DNA of 13,161 nucleotides from Lactobacillus sp. UBA5804 (GCA_002418055.1 DIDI01000019.1:2583-15743); one strand, 5' to 3'; counted from the stretch's first letter, positions 1 through 7,306 are shown. Translations and numbers: made by a program. The notes: a model not told the origin generated them from the sequence alone.

Positions 1-2825
1 CCGCGGCTGATAATGTGAGTGAGCAAGGTGCGAATACGCCAGTAGGTGTGGATCGACTTAACGCGATTTCAGATAAGTATCTGTCCTACACGGCTTGGTA
101 TGAGCCTAAGTATTATTTAGATGCGCAAGGCAAGTATCAAGCAAACCCAGGTGTGGATGCTAAAGATGGCGTCCAGCACTGGTTCCCGATTATTGCTTAT
201 ACTTGGCCAAATAAGGGTGTTCAAGCTAATTATATTAAATATTTAGTGGCGCATGGGTATAGTGACGCTAAGCTTGGACTGACGAAGGCAAAGACGCAAA
301 TATTAACGTCTACCACACCCGCAGCCATTTTAAATAATTATAGTCGGTTACTACGGATTGTTTATATTAAAAAGGGTGTCGACCAGCTCGATGCGACTGT
401 CAAAGCTTTTGTGAAACAAGAAGCCTTTTTCTCAGAGCTACCAGTTGAGGCGCGGCGTGGTTATATCCCTGCTGCCAGTGGTTCAGTTGACGATGACCAA
501 TTCTTGTTTGTTAATAACAATCAGACCAGCCAGGCAATTAGCCAGTATCGAAAGTTAACCAACAATCTGTCAGGTGAATTTTTACTGGGTAATGATATTG
601 ATAACTCAAATCCAACAGTTCAAGCTGAAAACCTAAACTGGGAATATTACTTACTAAAACATGTTAACGATCAAGCCAGCAGTGATCAGAATAAGAATTT
701 CGATGGCTTCCGGGTTGATGCTGCAGCTCATGTGGACAAGACCGCATTAACGCAACTGAATACTTTGATGAATCGATTGTATAATCGCCAGCATAGTGAG
801 CAAAATGCAAATAACCACTTGCTATATAACGAAACTTATACTAAAAAAGCCATTAAAGCTTGGCACCAAGATCACAACAATGCCCTGTATATGGATTCTC
901 CGCTCTACAGCGCCTTTAGAAGCACTTTAGGTGCAAAAGTGGGTAAACGGGCCAATCTTTATTCGCTGGCTACTGCAGGTGTCGTAGACCGCCGAAATGA
1001 TCAAACCGAAAACCAAGCACAACCTAATTGGAGTTTTGTTTCAAATCATGATACGTTTAAAAACATTATTAATCGGATGATCATTAATCGTCATAAACGT
1101 GATAAGTATATTATGTCTGATCATTACCGGGCTGCTGACGCTAACTGGGCGTGGCAGGTTTATCGAAAAGACCGTGCCAGCACCAATAAAAAGTATGCGC
1201 TATACAATATTCCGGCTCAATATGCTTTGGAATTAACCAATAAAGATACGATTCCAACGGTTTATTACGGTGATTTATATAATGATTTTGATAGTTATAT
1301 GGCAAGTAAAACGCCATATTACTCAGTCATTTCAGCTTTGATGCGCGCTAGAAAAGCGTATATCGCTGGTGGTCAGCGGATTAGCAAATTGACGAAGGCC
1401 GGTGATGTCATCGCCAGTGTAAGATATGGTAAGGGCGTGAACAATGCGACTACCAAAGACTCTGATGCACTTGCTAAAAAGAGCGGCGCAGCCATTGTGG
1501 TTAGCAATAATCCCGCTTTGAAATCGCGAAATGTGACGATTGCTTTAGGCAAAACTCACGCCAAACAAAAGTATCGCTACCTGCTTCATTCTTGGACTAA
1601 GGGGATTTCCATTAATTCCAAATCAACGACTTTTAAAACCGACAGCAAGGGTAACCTACGCTTAAAGGTAAAAGGATACCGTAATCCACTAGTGAGTGGG
1701 TATTTAGCAGTACTGGTACCTCAAGCTGCAGCCACTGGTCAAGTGGCAACGACATCTGCTAGCTCAGCAGCAACTAAAGATCAAACTACGTTCCACTCCA
1801 ATGCGGCGCTTGACTCACATTTAATTTATGAAGACTTCAGTTTGTTCCAAAAAGATGGTGAGCATGACACTTATACCAAGATTAAGGACAATGCCAATAA
1901 CTTTGCAAATGTTGGTATTACTGATTTCTGGATGGCACCAGCTTATCGTTCCTTTGGGATGAGTCGTTATAACGAAGGCTATGCGATTGCTGACCGCTAT
2001 GATTTAGGGGATGGTAATCCAACTAAGTACGGCACGCGTGATCAGCTGACAGAAGCGATTGCCGCTTTGCACACAGCTGGCTTAAAGGTTCAAGCTGACT
2101 TAGTACTCAATCAAATGCTGGGCTTCCCTGAGGTTGAAGCAGTAACGGTTAATCGCACCAATGCTGATGGCAAGTTGATTTCAGTTAATGGCAAGACAAT
2201 TAAGAGCAGTGTCTACTTTGCCTATACCAAGACCAGTAAGTCCAATGAACAAACAGATTTCGGTGGCAAGTATTTAGATGAATTAAGTCAAATTTTAGAT
2301 GGGACGTCAGCTGCTAGTGTGGTTCAAAATGCACCTAAGATTTCACAATGGCGGGCAGAATATGAAAATGGGACGTCCTTACAAAATCAAGGCGCTAATT
2401 TAGCGGTCCAGGCCACCCCAGGCAAGATTGCGACAGTTGGGACTGACTTGCAGAAGTCAACGTTACCTGCTAATTTACGTGATGATGTGAAACTAACTAC
2501 GGGGATAGTTAACACGCCTAAACATGCGTACTATCTCGCAGCAACTGGTCAATTACAAACCGGCTTCCAAAAGATTGGTAAGACAACTTATTACTTTAGC
2601 AAGACCTATGGTTATCGTTTGACGGGAACACGCCGAATTGGTAAGTATAGTTACTATTTTGGCAATAAGACTGGTGCGATGAAGACTGGGTTCCAGCGGA
2701 TTGGTCGGTATACCTATTACTACACCAAGCAGCAAGGACGTAAGCTCTATGGCCGCCATGTGATTGGCAAGAAAGCTTACATGTTTGATCGTCGAACTGG
2801 ACGATTGCTTAGTCGTAAAGGCTAA
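1..2825 (+). CDS. GH70 family alpha-glucanotransferase / glucansucrase-like enzyme, 5'-truncated by window edge
   Basis: Secreted enzyme that transfers glucosyl units to build or remodel alpha-glucan. The frame is open to base 3 (940 codons visible), so the GTG at 15 is an internal Val codon. Domain order is the circularly permuted GH70 barrel. Motif II FDGFRVDAAAHVD carries the nucleophile Asp (codon 717-719). Motif III LLYNETY carries the acid/base Glu (831-833). Motif IV SFVSNHDTFKN carries the transition-state Asp (1050-1052). After a domain-C-like stretch and a Ser/Ala/Thr-rich linker come SNAALDSHLIYEDFS, MAPAYRS, DRYDLG and motif I, ADLVLNQ (2094-2114). The tail is YG-type binding repeats. 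Motifs III and IV resemble GtfB-type 4,6-alpha-glucanotransferases, which use starch or maltodextrin, more than sucrose-using dextransucrases (SEAWS-type and RAHDSEVQ-type motifs); this subtype is my inference. Motifs I and II are divergent. All three catalytic acids are present, so it is probably active. Confidence 0.85.
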   Translation, partial: AADNVSEQGANTPVGVDRLNAISDKYLSYTAWYEPKYYLDAQGKYQANPGVDAKDGVQHWFPIIAYTWPNKGVQANYIKYLVAHGYSDAKLGLTKAKTQILTSTTPAAILNNYSRLLRIVYIKKGVDQLDATVKAFVKQEAFFSELPVEARRGYIPAASGSVDDDQFLFVNNNQTSQAISQYRKLTNNLSGEFLLGNDIDNSNPTVQAENLNWEYYLLKHVNDQASSDQNKNFDGFRVDAAAHVDKTALTQLNTLMNRLYNRQHSEQNANNHLLYNETYTKKAIKAWHQDHNNALYMDSPLYSAFRSTLGAKVGKRANLYSLATAGVVDRRNDQTENQAQPNWSFVSNHDTFKNIINRMIINRHKRDKYIMSDHYRAADANWAWQVYRKDRASTNKKYALYNIPAQYALELTNKDTIPTVYYGDLYNDFDSYMASKTPYYSVISALMRARKAYIAGGQRISKLTKAGDVIASVRYGKGVNNATTKDSDALAKKSGAAIVVSNNPALKSRNVTIALGKTHAKQKYRYLLHSWTKGISINSKSTTFKTDSKGNLRLKVKGYRNPLVSGYLAVLVPQAAATGQVATTSASSAATKDQTTFHSNAALDSHLIYEDFSLFQKDGEHDTYTKIKDNANNFANVGITDFWMAPAYRSFGMSRYNEGYAIADRYDLGDGNPTKYGTRDQLTEAIAALHTAGLKVQADLVLNQMLGFPEVEAVTVNRTNADGKLISVNGKTIKSSVYFAYTKTSKSNEQTDFGGKYLDELSQILDGTSAASVVQNAPKISQWRAEYENGTSLQNQGANLAVQATPGKIATVGTDLQKSTLPANLRDDVKLTTGIVNTPKHAYYLAATGQLQTGFQKIGKTTYYFSKTYGYRLTGTRRIGKYSYYFGNKTGAMKTGFQRIGRYTYYYTKQQGRKLYGRHVIGKKAYMFDRRTGRLLSRKG
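2520..2822 (+). repeat. C-terminal YG/CW-type glucan- or cell-wall-binding repeats of the GH70 protein
   Basis: Five consecutive units of about 20-21 residues, the last incomplete, with the pattern aromatic-aromatic, about 8 residues, G, about 5 residues, IG. Examples are YYFSKTYGYRLTGTRRIG and YYFGNKTGAMKTGFQRIG. Such repeats bind glucan or choline/teichoic acid in related glucansucrases and retain the enzyme at the surface. Here they are unusually rich in Lys and Arg, which suits binding to anionic cell-wall polymers (inference). Confidence 0.75.
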
Positions 2826-2851
2826 ATGGGTTCGTTTGTATTCGGTAGAAA

Positions 2852-2889
2852 TAATAAAAAACCAGACCTCTAGGGTCTGGCTTTTTTTG
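2852..2889. terminator. Bidirectional Rho-independent terminator between convergent genes
   Basis: Stem CCAGACC (2862-2868) pairs with GGTCTGG (2874-2880) across a 5-base loop. A T-run follows at 2882-2888 and an A-run precedes the stem, so the hairpin can end both the plus-strand GH70 gene and the minus-strand hydrolase gene. Confidence 0.9.
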
Positions 2890-2898
2890 GCAATAACT

Positions 2899-2914
2899 AG
2901 TTACACGTGAAACA
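2899..2914 (+). promoter_or_regulatory. parS-like ParB binding site (candidate 1)
   Basis: AGTTACACGTGAAACA matches the Firmicute parS consensus TGTTNCACGTGAAACA at every defined base except the first. It lies in the gap just downstream of the minus-strand hydrolase stop codon. The 15-mer GTTACACGTGAAACA recurs in the opposite orientation near 11231. Binding by ParB (Spo0J) is inferred from the motif alone. Confidence 0.55.
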
Positions 2915-2919
2915 ACAGC

Positions 2920-4119
2920 TTAATCATCGGTTGGCTTGCGGTGCGGATGATCTTTGGGATAAAAATGTGGATCATAAAATTCAAAGAAAATGGGGGCCTT
3001 ACTTGAATCATTGCTAGCTGGGTAGTTACGGTAGCGTGAATCAATGAAAGGTAAATTCAAATTTTGGCGGTAACTCGTTAAAATATCGCCTAGCATCGCA
3101 GTAAAAACTTGCCTGATACTAGGATCAAGTGCCAGAAAGACGCGACTAAGACGATAAGCACCAGTTAACTTATTAGTTCCTAGCTGTGATAAGTCCGTAA
3201 TATCGTCATTTTCAAAGGCATTGAAAAGGGCAGGAAAGACTAAGCGGCGCTTTTTACGAGGGATGGAATGATTGAAGTGAATCAGAGCATGGCGGAAAAT
3301 CCGTGATTCAGGCGCAAGCTCCTTAGCTAGAACGAAACTATCACGGCCTACTGACCAACGTCTGGGATCGTGCTGCAATAAGGATGAAAATACCGATTTA
3401 ACAATGAGAGTTCGTTCGGGATGATCTAACATCGTACCAATCCCTGATTTTTCAGGAATATAGGTTTTCATTTTCGGTAAGGCCTGCTTGAAACCAGGTT
3501 GATTAGCGATTTGATAGTAAAACCCTGGCCCATCGAAGTTAAAAGCTTTGATAATCCGGTTCTGGGTAGCAATTGGCATGACGCTCAAGGCGTACAGGGC
3601 AAAATTACCACCTTTGGAATGCCCGGTCAGGTAGATTTGATCGTTTGGAAACTTTTTAGCAATCGTTTTGAGATACTTGGCTGCGACCGTTTGACCATAA
3701 ATTTCTGGCATGTAATTCATGTTGAAATCTTCATTCCAACCAATCATGGAAGTATCCGTTCCGCGGTAGGCGACTAGAATGGTGCTTTTGTCTAGACGGA
3801 AAGTCGCCGCATTGAACTGCAAGGGAAGCGGGTCTTTTTCTAATCGATTGGTCCAGTCTAAAATGTTAATCTTACCGAAACGCGGACTGTGAGGGAGTAA
3901 CTCGATTTCACTGTCTGTTTCGGCACGTATTTGGGCTTGAAAGTCAGCTTCATGCTTGAGCCGCTGAGCCGCTTCAGCCAGATTATGGCCATTAGCGCTG
4001 GCATCAATGGGTAAATACACCAGGCTGGCAAATAAGGCCGCATCGACGCTATTAAAAGGATGGGCGTGGTTGATTGGTAAATCTCCGCGCCAGCGTAAAT
4101 AATCAAGGGGAGTAGACAT
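2920..4119 (-). CDS. DUF2974 (Mbeg1-like) alpha/beta hydrolase, lipase-like
   Basis: Predicted serine hydrolase of the lipase class 3-like alpha/beta fold, substrate unknown. From the ATG at 4119 it is 399 aa and begins MSTPLDYLRWRGDLPI, a typical start for this family. An upstream GTG at 4128 would add three residues, but AAGGTG lies 8 bases from the ATG, so I chose the ATG. Visible motifs are VAYRGTDTSMIGWNEDF (about residues 116-132), the nucleophile elbow GHSKGG with Ser168, FNFDGPGF downstream, and LQHDPRRW, which probably supplies the catalytic His. There is no signal peptide or membrane segment, so it is probably cytoplasmic. It is transcribed alone, between the MgtC terminator upstream and the shared terminator at 2852-2889. 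Confidence 0.85.
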   Translation of the reverse strand: MSTPLDYLRWRGDLPINHAHPFNSVDAALFASLVYLPIDASANGHNLAEAAQRLKHEADFQAQIRAETDSEIELLPHSPRFGKINILDWTNRLEKDPLPLQFNAATFRLDKSTILVAYRGTDTSMIGWNEDFNMNYMPEIYGQTVAAKYLKTIAKKFPNDQIYLTGHSKGGNFALYALSVMPIATQNRIIKAFNFDGPGFYYQIANQPGFKQALPKMKTYIPEKSGIGTMLDHPERTLIVKSVFSSLLQHDPRRWSVGRDSFVLAKELAPESRIFRHALIHFNHSIPRKKRRLVFPALFNAFENDDITDLSQLGTNKLTGAYRLSRVFLALDPSIRQVFTAMLGDILTSYRQNLNLPFIDSRYRNYPASNDSSKAPIFFEFYDPHFYPKDHPHRKPTDD

Positions 4120-4140
4120 GCAGGTCACACCTTTCGTTAA

Positions 4141-4171
4141 ATTATCACTTTTAGTTTACTATGAATTGTCT
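4141..4171 (-). promoter_or_regulatory. Possible weak promoter of the DUF2974 hydrolase gene
   Basis: On the minus strand GATAAT (4146-4141) could serve as a -10 box and AGACAA (4171-4166) as a -35 box with a 19-base spacer. Only about 60 bases separate the upstream terminator from the start codon, so the promoter must lie here or upstream. The match is weak. Confidence 0.3.
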
Positions 4172-4179
4172 TCTGGAGT

Positions 4180-4204
4180 AAAAAAAGAAACCCTATCGGG
4201 TTTC
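4180..4204 (-). terminator. Rho-independent terminator of the mgtC-like gene
   Basis: On the minus strand the stem GAAACCC (4204-4198) and GGGTTTC (4193-4187) with a 4-base loop is followed by a run of seven T (4186-4180). It lies just downstream of the TAG stop at 4213-4211. Confidence 0.88.
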
Positions 4205-4210
4205 CCTAAG

Positions 4211-4915
4211 CTAGATGCCGCCACCGTGCGTATAACTGACGCGATTAATATCGGGGTATTGTTTAAGCGCCATGATGATGTCATTTTCATCAATCTTATT
4301 GTCAATGATGCCGTCTGCTGTGAAAATAACCCGGTCATTGGTTAAATCCAGAATTTTAACACTGACTGATTCGACATGATTCCGGTTTAGTTCTTTTTCA
4401 ATTTTTTCTAGAATATGATGCTTAGCAACCGCCTCAATTTGGATGTTAAAGCGAATATGCTTGATAATATTATCAGTGAAGTGATCATCGTGGAACAAAC
4501 GTTGAATAAAAAACAAGAAAATGGTTGCCACAATGCCAATCATGTAGAGACCAGCCCCAATGGCAGTCCCAATGGCAGCTACGGCCCAGACGCCAGCCGC
4601 GGTGGTTAGCCCTGAAATTTGTTCGCGGCGGACTAAAATAGTCCCAGCCCCGATAAAGGAAATTCCAGTGACAATTTGAGCGGCAATTCGTGAAGGGTCG
4701 AGTGCCACATTTTGTAATCTCAAGATGTCATAAAAGCCATATTTAGAAACAATCATGAATAAGGCTGAAGCAATTGCAACCACAATATGGGTACGGACAC
4801 CAGCGCTTTTACGTTGGATAGCACGTTCATAACCAATAATAGCCCCACAAATAGCAGCGACAATAATTCTGAGTAACCAATTAAGTTGAACGGCTAGACT
4901 ACTTAAAGTAAACAT
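4211..4915 (-). CDS. MgtC/SapB family membrane protein
   Basis: 234-aa integral membrane protein of the MgtC/SapB family. The family is linked to magnesium limitation and membrane ATPase or transporter control; its role in lactobacilli is not well defined. The N-terminal half carries the family signature: GAIIGYERAIQRKSAGVRTH (about residues 24-43), DPSRIAAQIVTGISFIGAGT (about 73-92) and GLTTAAGVWAVAAIGTAIGAG (about 101-121), spread over about four hydrophobic helices. The C-terminal 90 residues form a soluble, ACT-like tail (QIEAVAKHHILEKIEKELNR region). The ATG at 4915 is preceded by a modest AAAGTG ribosome binding site. It reads toward the hydrolase gene but ends at its own terminator. 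The leader is too short for an M-box magnesium riboswitch, and I see none. Confidence 0.9.
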   Translation of the reverse strand: MFTLSSLAVQLNWLLRIIVAAICGAIIGYERAIQRKSAGVRTHIVVAIASALFMIVSKYGFYDILRLQNVALDPSRIAAQIVTGISFIGAGTILVRREQISGLTTAAGVWAVAAIGTAIGAGLYMIGIVATIFLFFIQRLFHDDHFTDNIIKHIRFNIQIEAVAKHHILEKIEKELNRNHVESVSVKILDLTNDRVIFTADGIIDNKIDENDIIMALKQYPDINRVSYTHGGGI

Positions 4916-5016
4916 GTGATCACACTTTCTAATTGTATAAGTCCGCTTCTTATTCTAATCTTTTTGGGGATGAATGATAATGGTAAAGTGAAGCTAGCTA
5001 AAATGCTAAAAAGCAC

Positions 5017-5045
5017 TTGCATCACTAGTGGGATTCGTGTATTAT
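5017..5045 (+). promoter_or_regulatory. Promoter of tRNA-Thr
   Basis: TTGCAT (-35, 5017-5022) and TATTAT (-10, 5040-5045) are separated by exactly 17 bases. Transcription would start near 5052, about 20 bases before the mature tRNA. Confidence 0.75.
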
Positions 5046-5070
5046 TGTCTGTGTTGTAAAGCGATACAAC

Positions 5071-5143
5071 GCTGACTTAGCTCAGTTGGCAGAGCACCTC
5101 ACTAGTAATGAGGAGGTCGAAGGTTCGAACCCTTTAGTCAGCA
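5071..5143 (+). tRNA. tRNA-Thr, anticodon AGT
   Basis: A 73-base cloverleaf without encoded CCA. The acceptor stem GCTGACT/AGTCAGC is perfect. The D arm is GCTC/GAGC, the anticodon stem CCTCA/TGAGG (5097-5101 and 5109-5113) and the loop CTAGTAA, giving anticodon AGT at 5104-5106. The T arm is GAAGG/CCTTT with loop TTCGAAC and the discriminator base is A. An A34 anticodon for Thr is uncommon in bacteria outside some Firmicutes. Confidence 0.95.
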
Positions 5144-5170
5144 TAATTTAATATTATGCAAATTAAAGAA

Positions 5171-5215
5171 GTCTATTATTTAAGGTTAAAAGTCCTTGTG
5201 GTAATAGGCTTTTTT
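5171..5215 (+). terminator. Rho-independent terminator of the tRNA transcript
   Basis: Stem GTCTATTA (5171-5178) pairs with TAATAGGC (5202-5209) with one G-T pair. An inner AAGG/CCTT helix sits in the loop and a T-run follows at 5210-5215. Confidence 0.75.
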
Positions 5216-5262
5216 AGTAATTTACAATTTTAATTGATAGTTATGGAAAGTTGTTAATATTT

Positions 5263-5376
5263 AGTTTTTGCCACACAAATACCAAAAAAGTTAAATTTGT
5301 GTGTGGTAAGCCTGATATTTAGCTATTATAAATACTGATATGTCAGCATTTGTAGCATGTATTTTTGTGTGGTACG
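5263..5376 (+). repeat. Three copies of a TTTGTGTGG motif upstream of the peptide-MFS operon
   Basis: CCACACAAAT at 5271-5280 is followed by its inverted copy ATTTGTGTGTGG (5295-5306, two extra bases) and then by a direct copy TTTTGTGTGGTA (5363-5374). The third copy overlaps the proposed -35 box of the operon. The arrangement looks like binding sites for a transcription regulator, but no regulator gene is adjacent. Confidence 0.5.
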
Positions 5377-5394
5377 AAATAATTAGGGTATAAA
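5365..5394 (+). promoter_or_regulatory. Likely promoter of the 57-aa ORF / MFS operon
   Basis: TATAAA (5389-5394) serves as -10 with TTGTGT (5365-5370) 18 bases upstream as a weak -35. The -35 falls inside the third TTTGTGTGG repeat, which would suit regulation. A small hairpin, TATGGACTT/AAGTCCGTA (5397-5416), lies at the expected start of the transcript. Confidence 0.45.
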
Positions 5395-5468
5395 AATATG
5401 GACTTAAAAGTCCGTATTTAATCCAACATGTCCTGTATGTAAGTATATTAAAGAAAGGGATAAAAAAT

Positions 5469-5642
5469 ATGATTGAACATCCATTCTTGTTTGATTCACT
5501 AATTCAGCAATCTAAAAGTAAAGAAAGTGTTATTCAACAAACCCAAATGGTTTTTAAGCAGATAGATAAAGTGATTCGAAAAACTCCATATTCTTGGTGT
5601 GGATATGATACTTTTGATAAAATGATGGTTTCAGATAATTAA
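5469..5642 (+). CDS. Unrecognised 57-aa peptide, first gene of an operon with an MFS exporter
   Basis: I do not recognise this gene. It reads 57 codons from ATG to TAA, with a good ribosome binding site (AAAGGGA, 5454-5460, 8 bases upstream). The product begins MIEHPFLFDSLIQQSKSK, has a hydrophilic Gln/Lys-rich middle that could be helical, and ends with an aromatic segment TPYSWCGYDTFDKMM plus a short tail. It contains one Cys and one Trp. It has no signal peptide, no Gly-Gly leader site and no membrane helix. Only 10 bases separate it from the MFS gene, whose ribosome binding site overlaps the stop codon, so the two are probably co-translated. It could be a ribosomally made peptide exported by the neighbour, a regulatory leader ORF, or a small partner protein. 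It is AT-rich like the surrounding stretch. Confidence 0.6.
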   Translation: MIEHPFLFDSLIQQSKSKESVIQQTQMVFKQIDKVIRKTPYSWCGYDTFDKMMVSDN

Positions 5643-5652
5643 GGATAAATAT

Positions 5653-6825
5653 ATGCTGCATAAAAAATCATATCTTACTTCCAGGGCTCTAGGTGGGATA
5701 GCCAATTCATTATTTAGTATGGTATTTATATGGTGGCTACAAATATCTACCAAAAGCTCATTTGTTGTTGGAATTTCTGAAGCTATATTCTCAATGACTG
5801 CGGCGTTTTCTATATTTTATGGTCCTATCATTGATAAGTCTTCTTTTAAAAAAATAAGTATCTATTCAATGATTGTACAAACAACTTTCTTATTTATACT
5901 GACAGGTTCAGTATACTATTTGAGTCAAAATTATAAGGTTGCTATAGTGCTTGCAGGTATCATATCAATTTGTGATGAATTTTTTAATCCTGCTGATCGC
6001 GCAATTTTAAAAGAAACAGTAACAAGCACTGGTGAGTTAAATAGCCTGATTTCAAGGGTAAGTGTTATTGATCAATTTGTTAATATTGCTGGAACAATTT
6101 TATCGGGGATACTTCTGACGATATTAATTTCCGGTCAAGTATTATTGATATGCTGTTGTTTAAGCTTGGCAAGCGTGGCTATATTGATATATTCTTTGAA
6201 TAATGTAAAAAACAATAAAGCTTATAGTCAAAAGCACGCTAAAAAATATTGGAAACAAATTTTTAATGGTTATAAATTTATCAAAAACAACAAATTTTTG
6301 CGACATTACTTTTGGTCTTCAATATTATATTCTTTTGTTACACCGGCTTTAACAATTTTACTTCCAAGGATTGCTCAAAGTCTTGGCTCAGCTGCATTAT
6401 ATAGCACTTTTTATATTTGCTTTGTATTAGGATTTGTTGTTGGTGCTTATGTATCAAGAAAATTGAAAGTAGAAGTAAAACTAATAGGTATTACTTGGAC
6501 GCTTAGTTCTATCCCCTTATTACTTATGCTCTTTTTTTATAAAAATTGGTTTATATTTTGTTTTTTGATTCTATTGTTTGGACTGAGTACGAGTATTCAT
6601 AATATTTTATCTGAAACTATGATACAGATTAAGACAAATGACAGTATATTAGGAAGAGTCTTAACTACAATTAGGACAAGCACCTCTCTTGGCGGACCAA
6701 TTGGATCCTTGGGTGCTGGCTTATTGTTAGATAATTCGAATGAATTAGTATTAGTGATCATTTGTTTTATTTTGGTGTTTTTTAGTGGGATAAATATTTT
6801 GATTGCTAGAAATGATAAAATGTAA
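5653..6825 (+). CDS. MFS transporter, MefA-like (MFS_3) efflux family
   Basis: 390-aa polytopic membrane protein with about 11-12 hydrophobic helices. Members of this group use the proton gradient to export drugs such as macrolides, and some export peptides. The loop GPIIDKSSFKK (about residues 57-67) stands where the MFS motif A (G-x-x-x-D-x-x-x-K/R) normally lies between helices 2 and 3. LGRVLTTIRTSTSLGGPIGS (about 333-352) matches the GRV...PLG region of MefA-like exporters. Length is normal (about 400). AAGGA overlaps the stop of the 57-aa ORF and lies 7 bases before the ATG. Codon use is rich in ATA, AGA and TTA, unlike the flanking genes, which suggests horizontal acquisition. The substrate is unknown; macrolide resistance should not be assumed. 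Confidence 0.85.
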   Translation: MLHKKSYLTSRALGGIANSLFSMVFIWWLQISTKSSFVVGISEAIFSMTAAFSIFYGPIIDKSSFKKISIYSMIVQTTFLFILTGSVYYLSQNYKVAIVLAGIISICDEFFNPADRAILKETVTSTGELNSLISRVSVIDQFVNIAGTILSGILLTILISGQVLLICCCLSLASVAILIYSLNNVKNNKAYSQKHAKKYWKQIFNGYKFIKNNKFLRHYFWSSILYSFVTPALTILLPRIAQSLGSAALYSTFYICFVLGFVVGAYVSRKLKVEVKLIGITWTLSSIPLLLMLFFYKNWFIFCFLILLFGLSTSIHNILSETMIQIKTNDSILGRVLTTIRTSTSLGGPIGSLGAGLLLDNSNELVLVIICFILVFFSGINILIARNDKM

Positions 6826-7001
6826 TTAAATTTACAAAATAGACATGTCAGTGATGAACCATAATTTATAACACAAAGTTTTGTTATATATTTATCGTAG
6901 ATAATAGTTATTAGGGGCAGTATTTTTAACCGTATAAATAAAAAACAAAAAAAGAAGGAATATTATCTTTTTTCTAAATCTCAAAAATTAGTTTTAGAGG
7001 G
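6826..7001 (+). other. AT-rich gene-free stretch after the MFS gene
   Basis: No ORF of note and no close copy of the tRNA 3' end that would mark an integration boundary. A weak AT-only hairpin (6868-6887) and A-rich then T-rich tracts (6941-6975) are present. Neither is a convincing terminator. Confidence 0.5.
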
Positions 7002-7073
7002 TATAATCTGTCGTTAAATTTTAGAGAATGGACATAACTCTTGATACAGCAGGCTTAATTGCCTGCTTTTTTT
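7002..7073 (+). ncRNA. Possible small RNA unit ending at a perfect terminator
   Basis: A consensus TATAAT (7002-7007) lies about 40 bases before a strong terminator. The predicted transcript would run from about 7013 to 7073 and contains no ORF. The -35 region is poor (ATCTCA at 6978-6983 with an 18-base spacer). The hairpin may instead end a long 3' UTR of the MFS operon. Confidence 0.25.
7048..7073 (+). terminator. Strong Rho-independent terminator downstream of the MFS operon
   Basis: AGCAGGC (7048-7054) and GCCTGCT (7061-7067) form a perfect 7-bp stem with a 6-base loop, followed by TTTTTT. It is the only GC-rich element in the AT-rich stretch and isolates the subtilase gene from upstream transcription. 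Confidence 0.88.
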
Positions 7074-7277
7074 GTGACTAATCCTCAAATAACTCTTTTT
7101 TAGGGTGAAAATAGTGTGTTTACTAATGCACTAGATAATATTGCTAATATCTTATTTCAAGCCAAACACAGACACTTTTTCATTTAATTACTAAAATCAT
7201 ACAAATCATCATTTATGAAAACTAAAATTAAAATAGTGACATTTTCAGCATCTTTTTTAAATAAATATTAAATTATA

Positions 7278-7306
7278 TTGACTTATGATTGGCTGCCTAT
7301 TAAAAT
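7278..7306 (+). promoter_or_regulatory. Promoter of the subtilase gene
   Basis: TTGACT (7278-7283) and TAAAAT (7301-7306) are 17 bases apart. Transcription would start near 7313, giving a leader of about 28 bases before the ATG at 7341. This excludes the in-frame TTG at 7278 as a start codon. About 200 bases upstream (7074-7277) are AT-rich with no gene seen. Confidence 0.7.

Noticed and set aside
15..17. GTG as the start codon of the GH70 gene
   Set aside because: The frame stays open to the window edge and only the C-terminal part of a GH70 protein follows. The GTG is an internal Val codon of a gene that begins outside the window.
4916..5016. Magnesium riboswitch (M-box) in front of the mgtC-like gene
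   Set aside because: The available leader is short and AT-rich, and no M-box-like stems are visible.
5120..5143. tRNA 3' end as an attachment site with a partner repeat
   Set aside because: No second copy of the tRNA 3' end was found by eye between 5144 and 7340 and no integrase is present, so I did not call att sites.
6991..7020. GTTTTAGAG resembling a type II CRISPR repeat or tracrRNA start
   Set aside because: It occurs once, with no repeat-spacer array and no cas gene; a 9-base similarity in AT-rich DNA is not meaningful.
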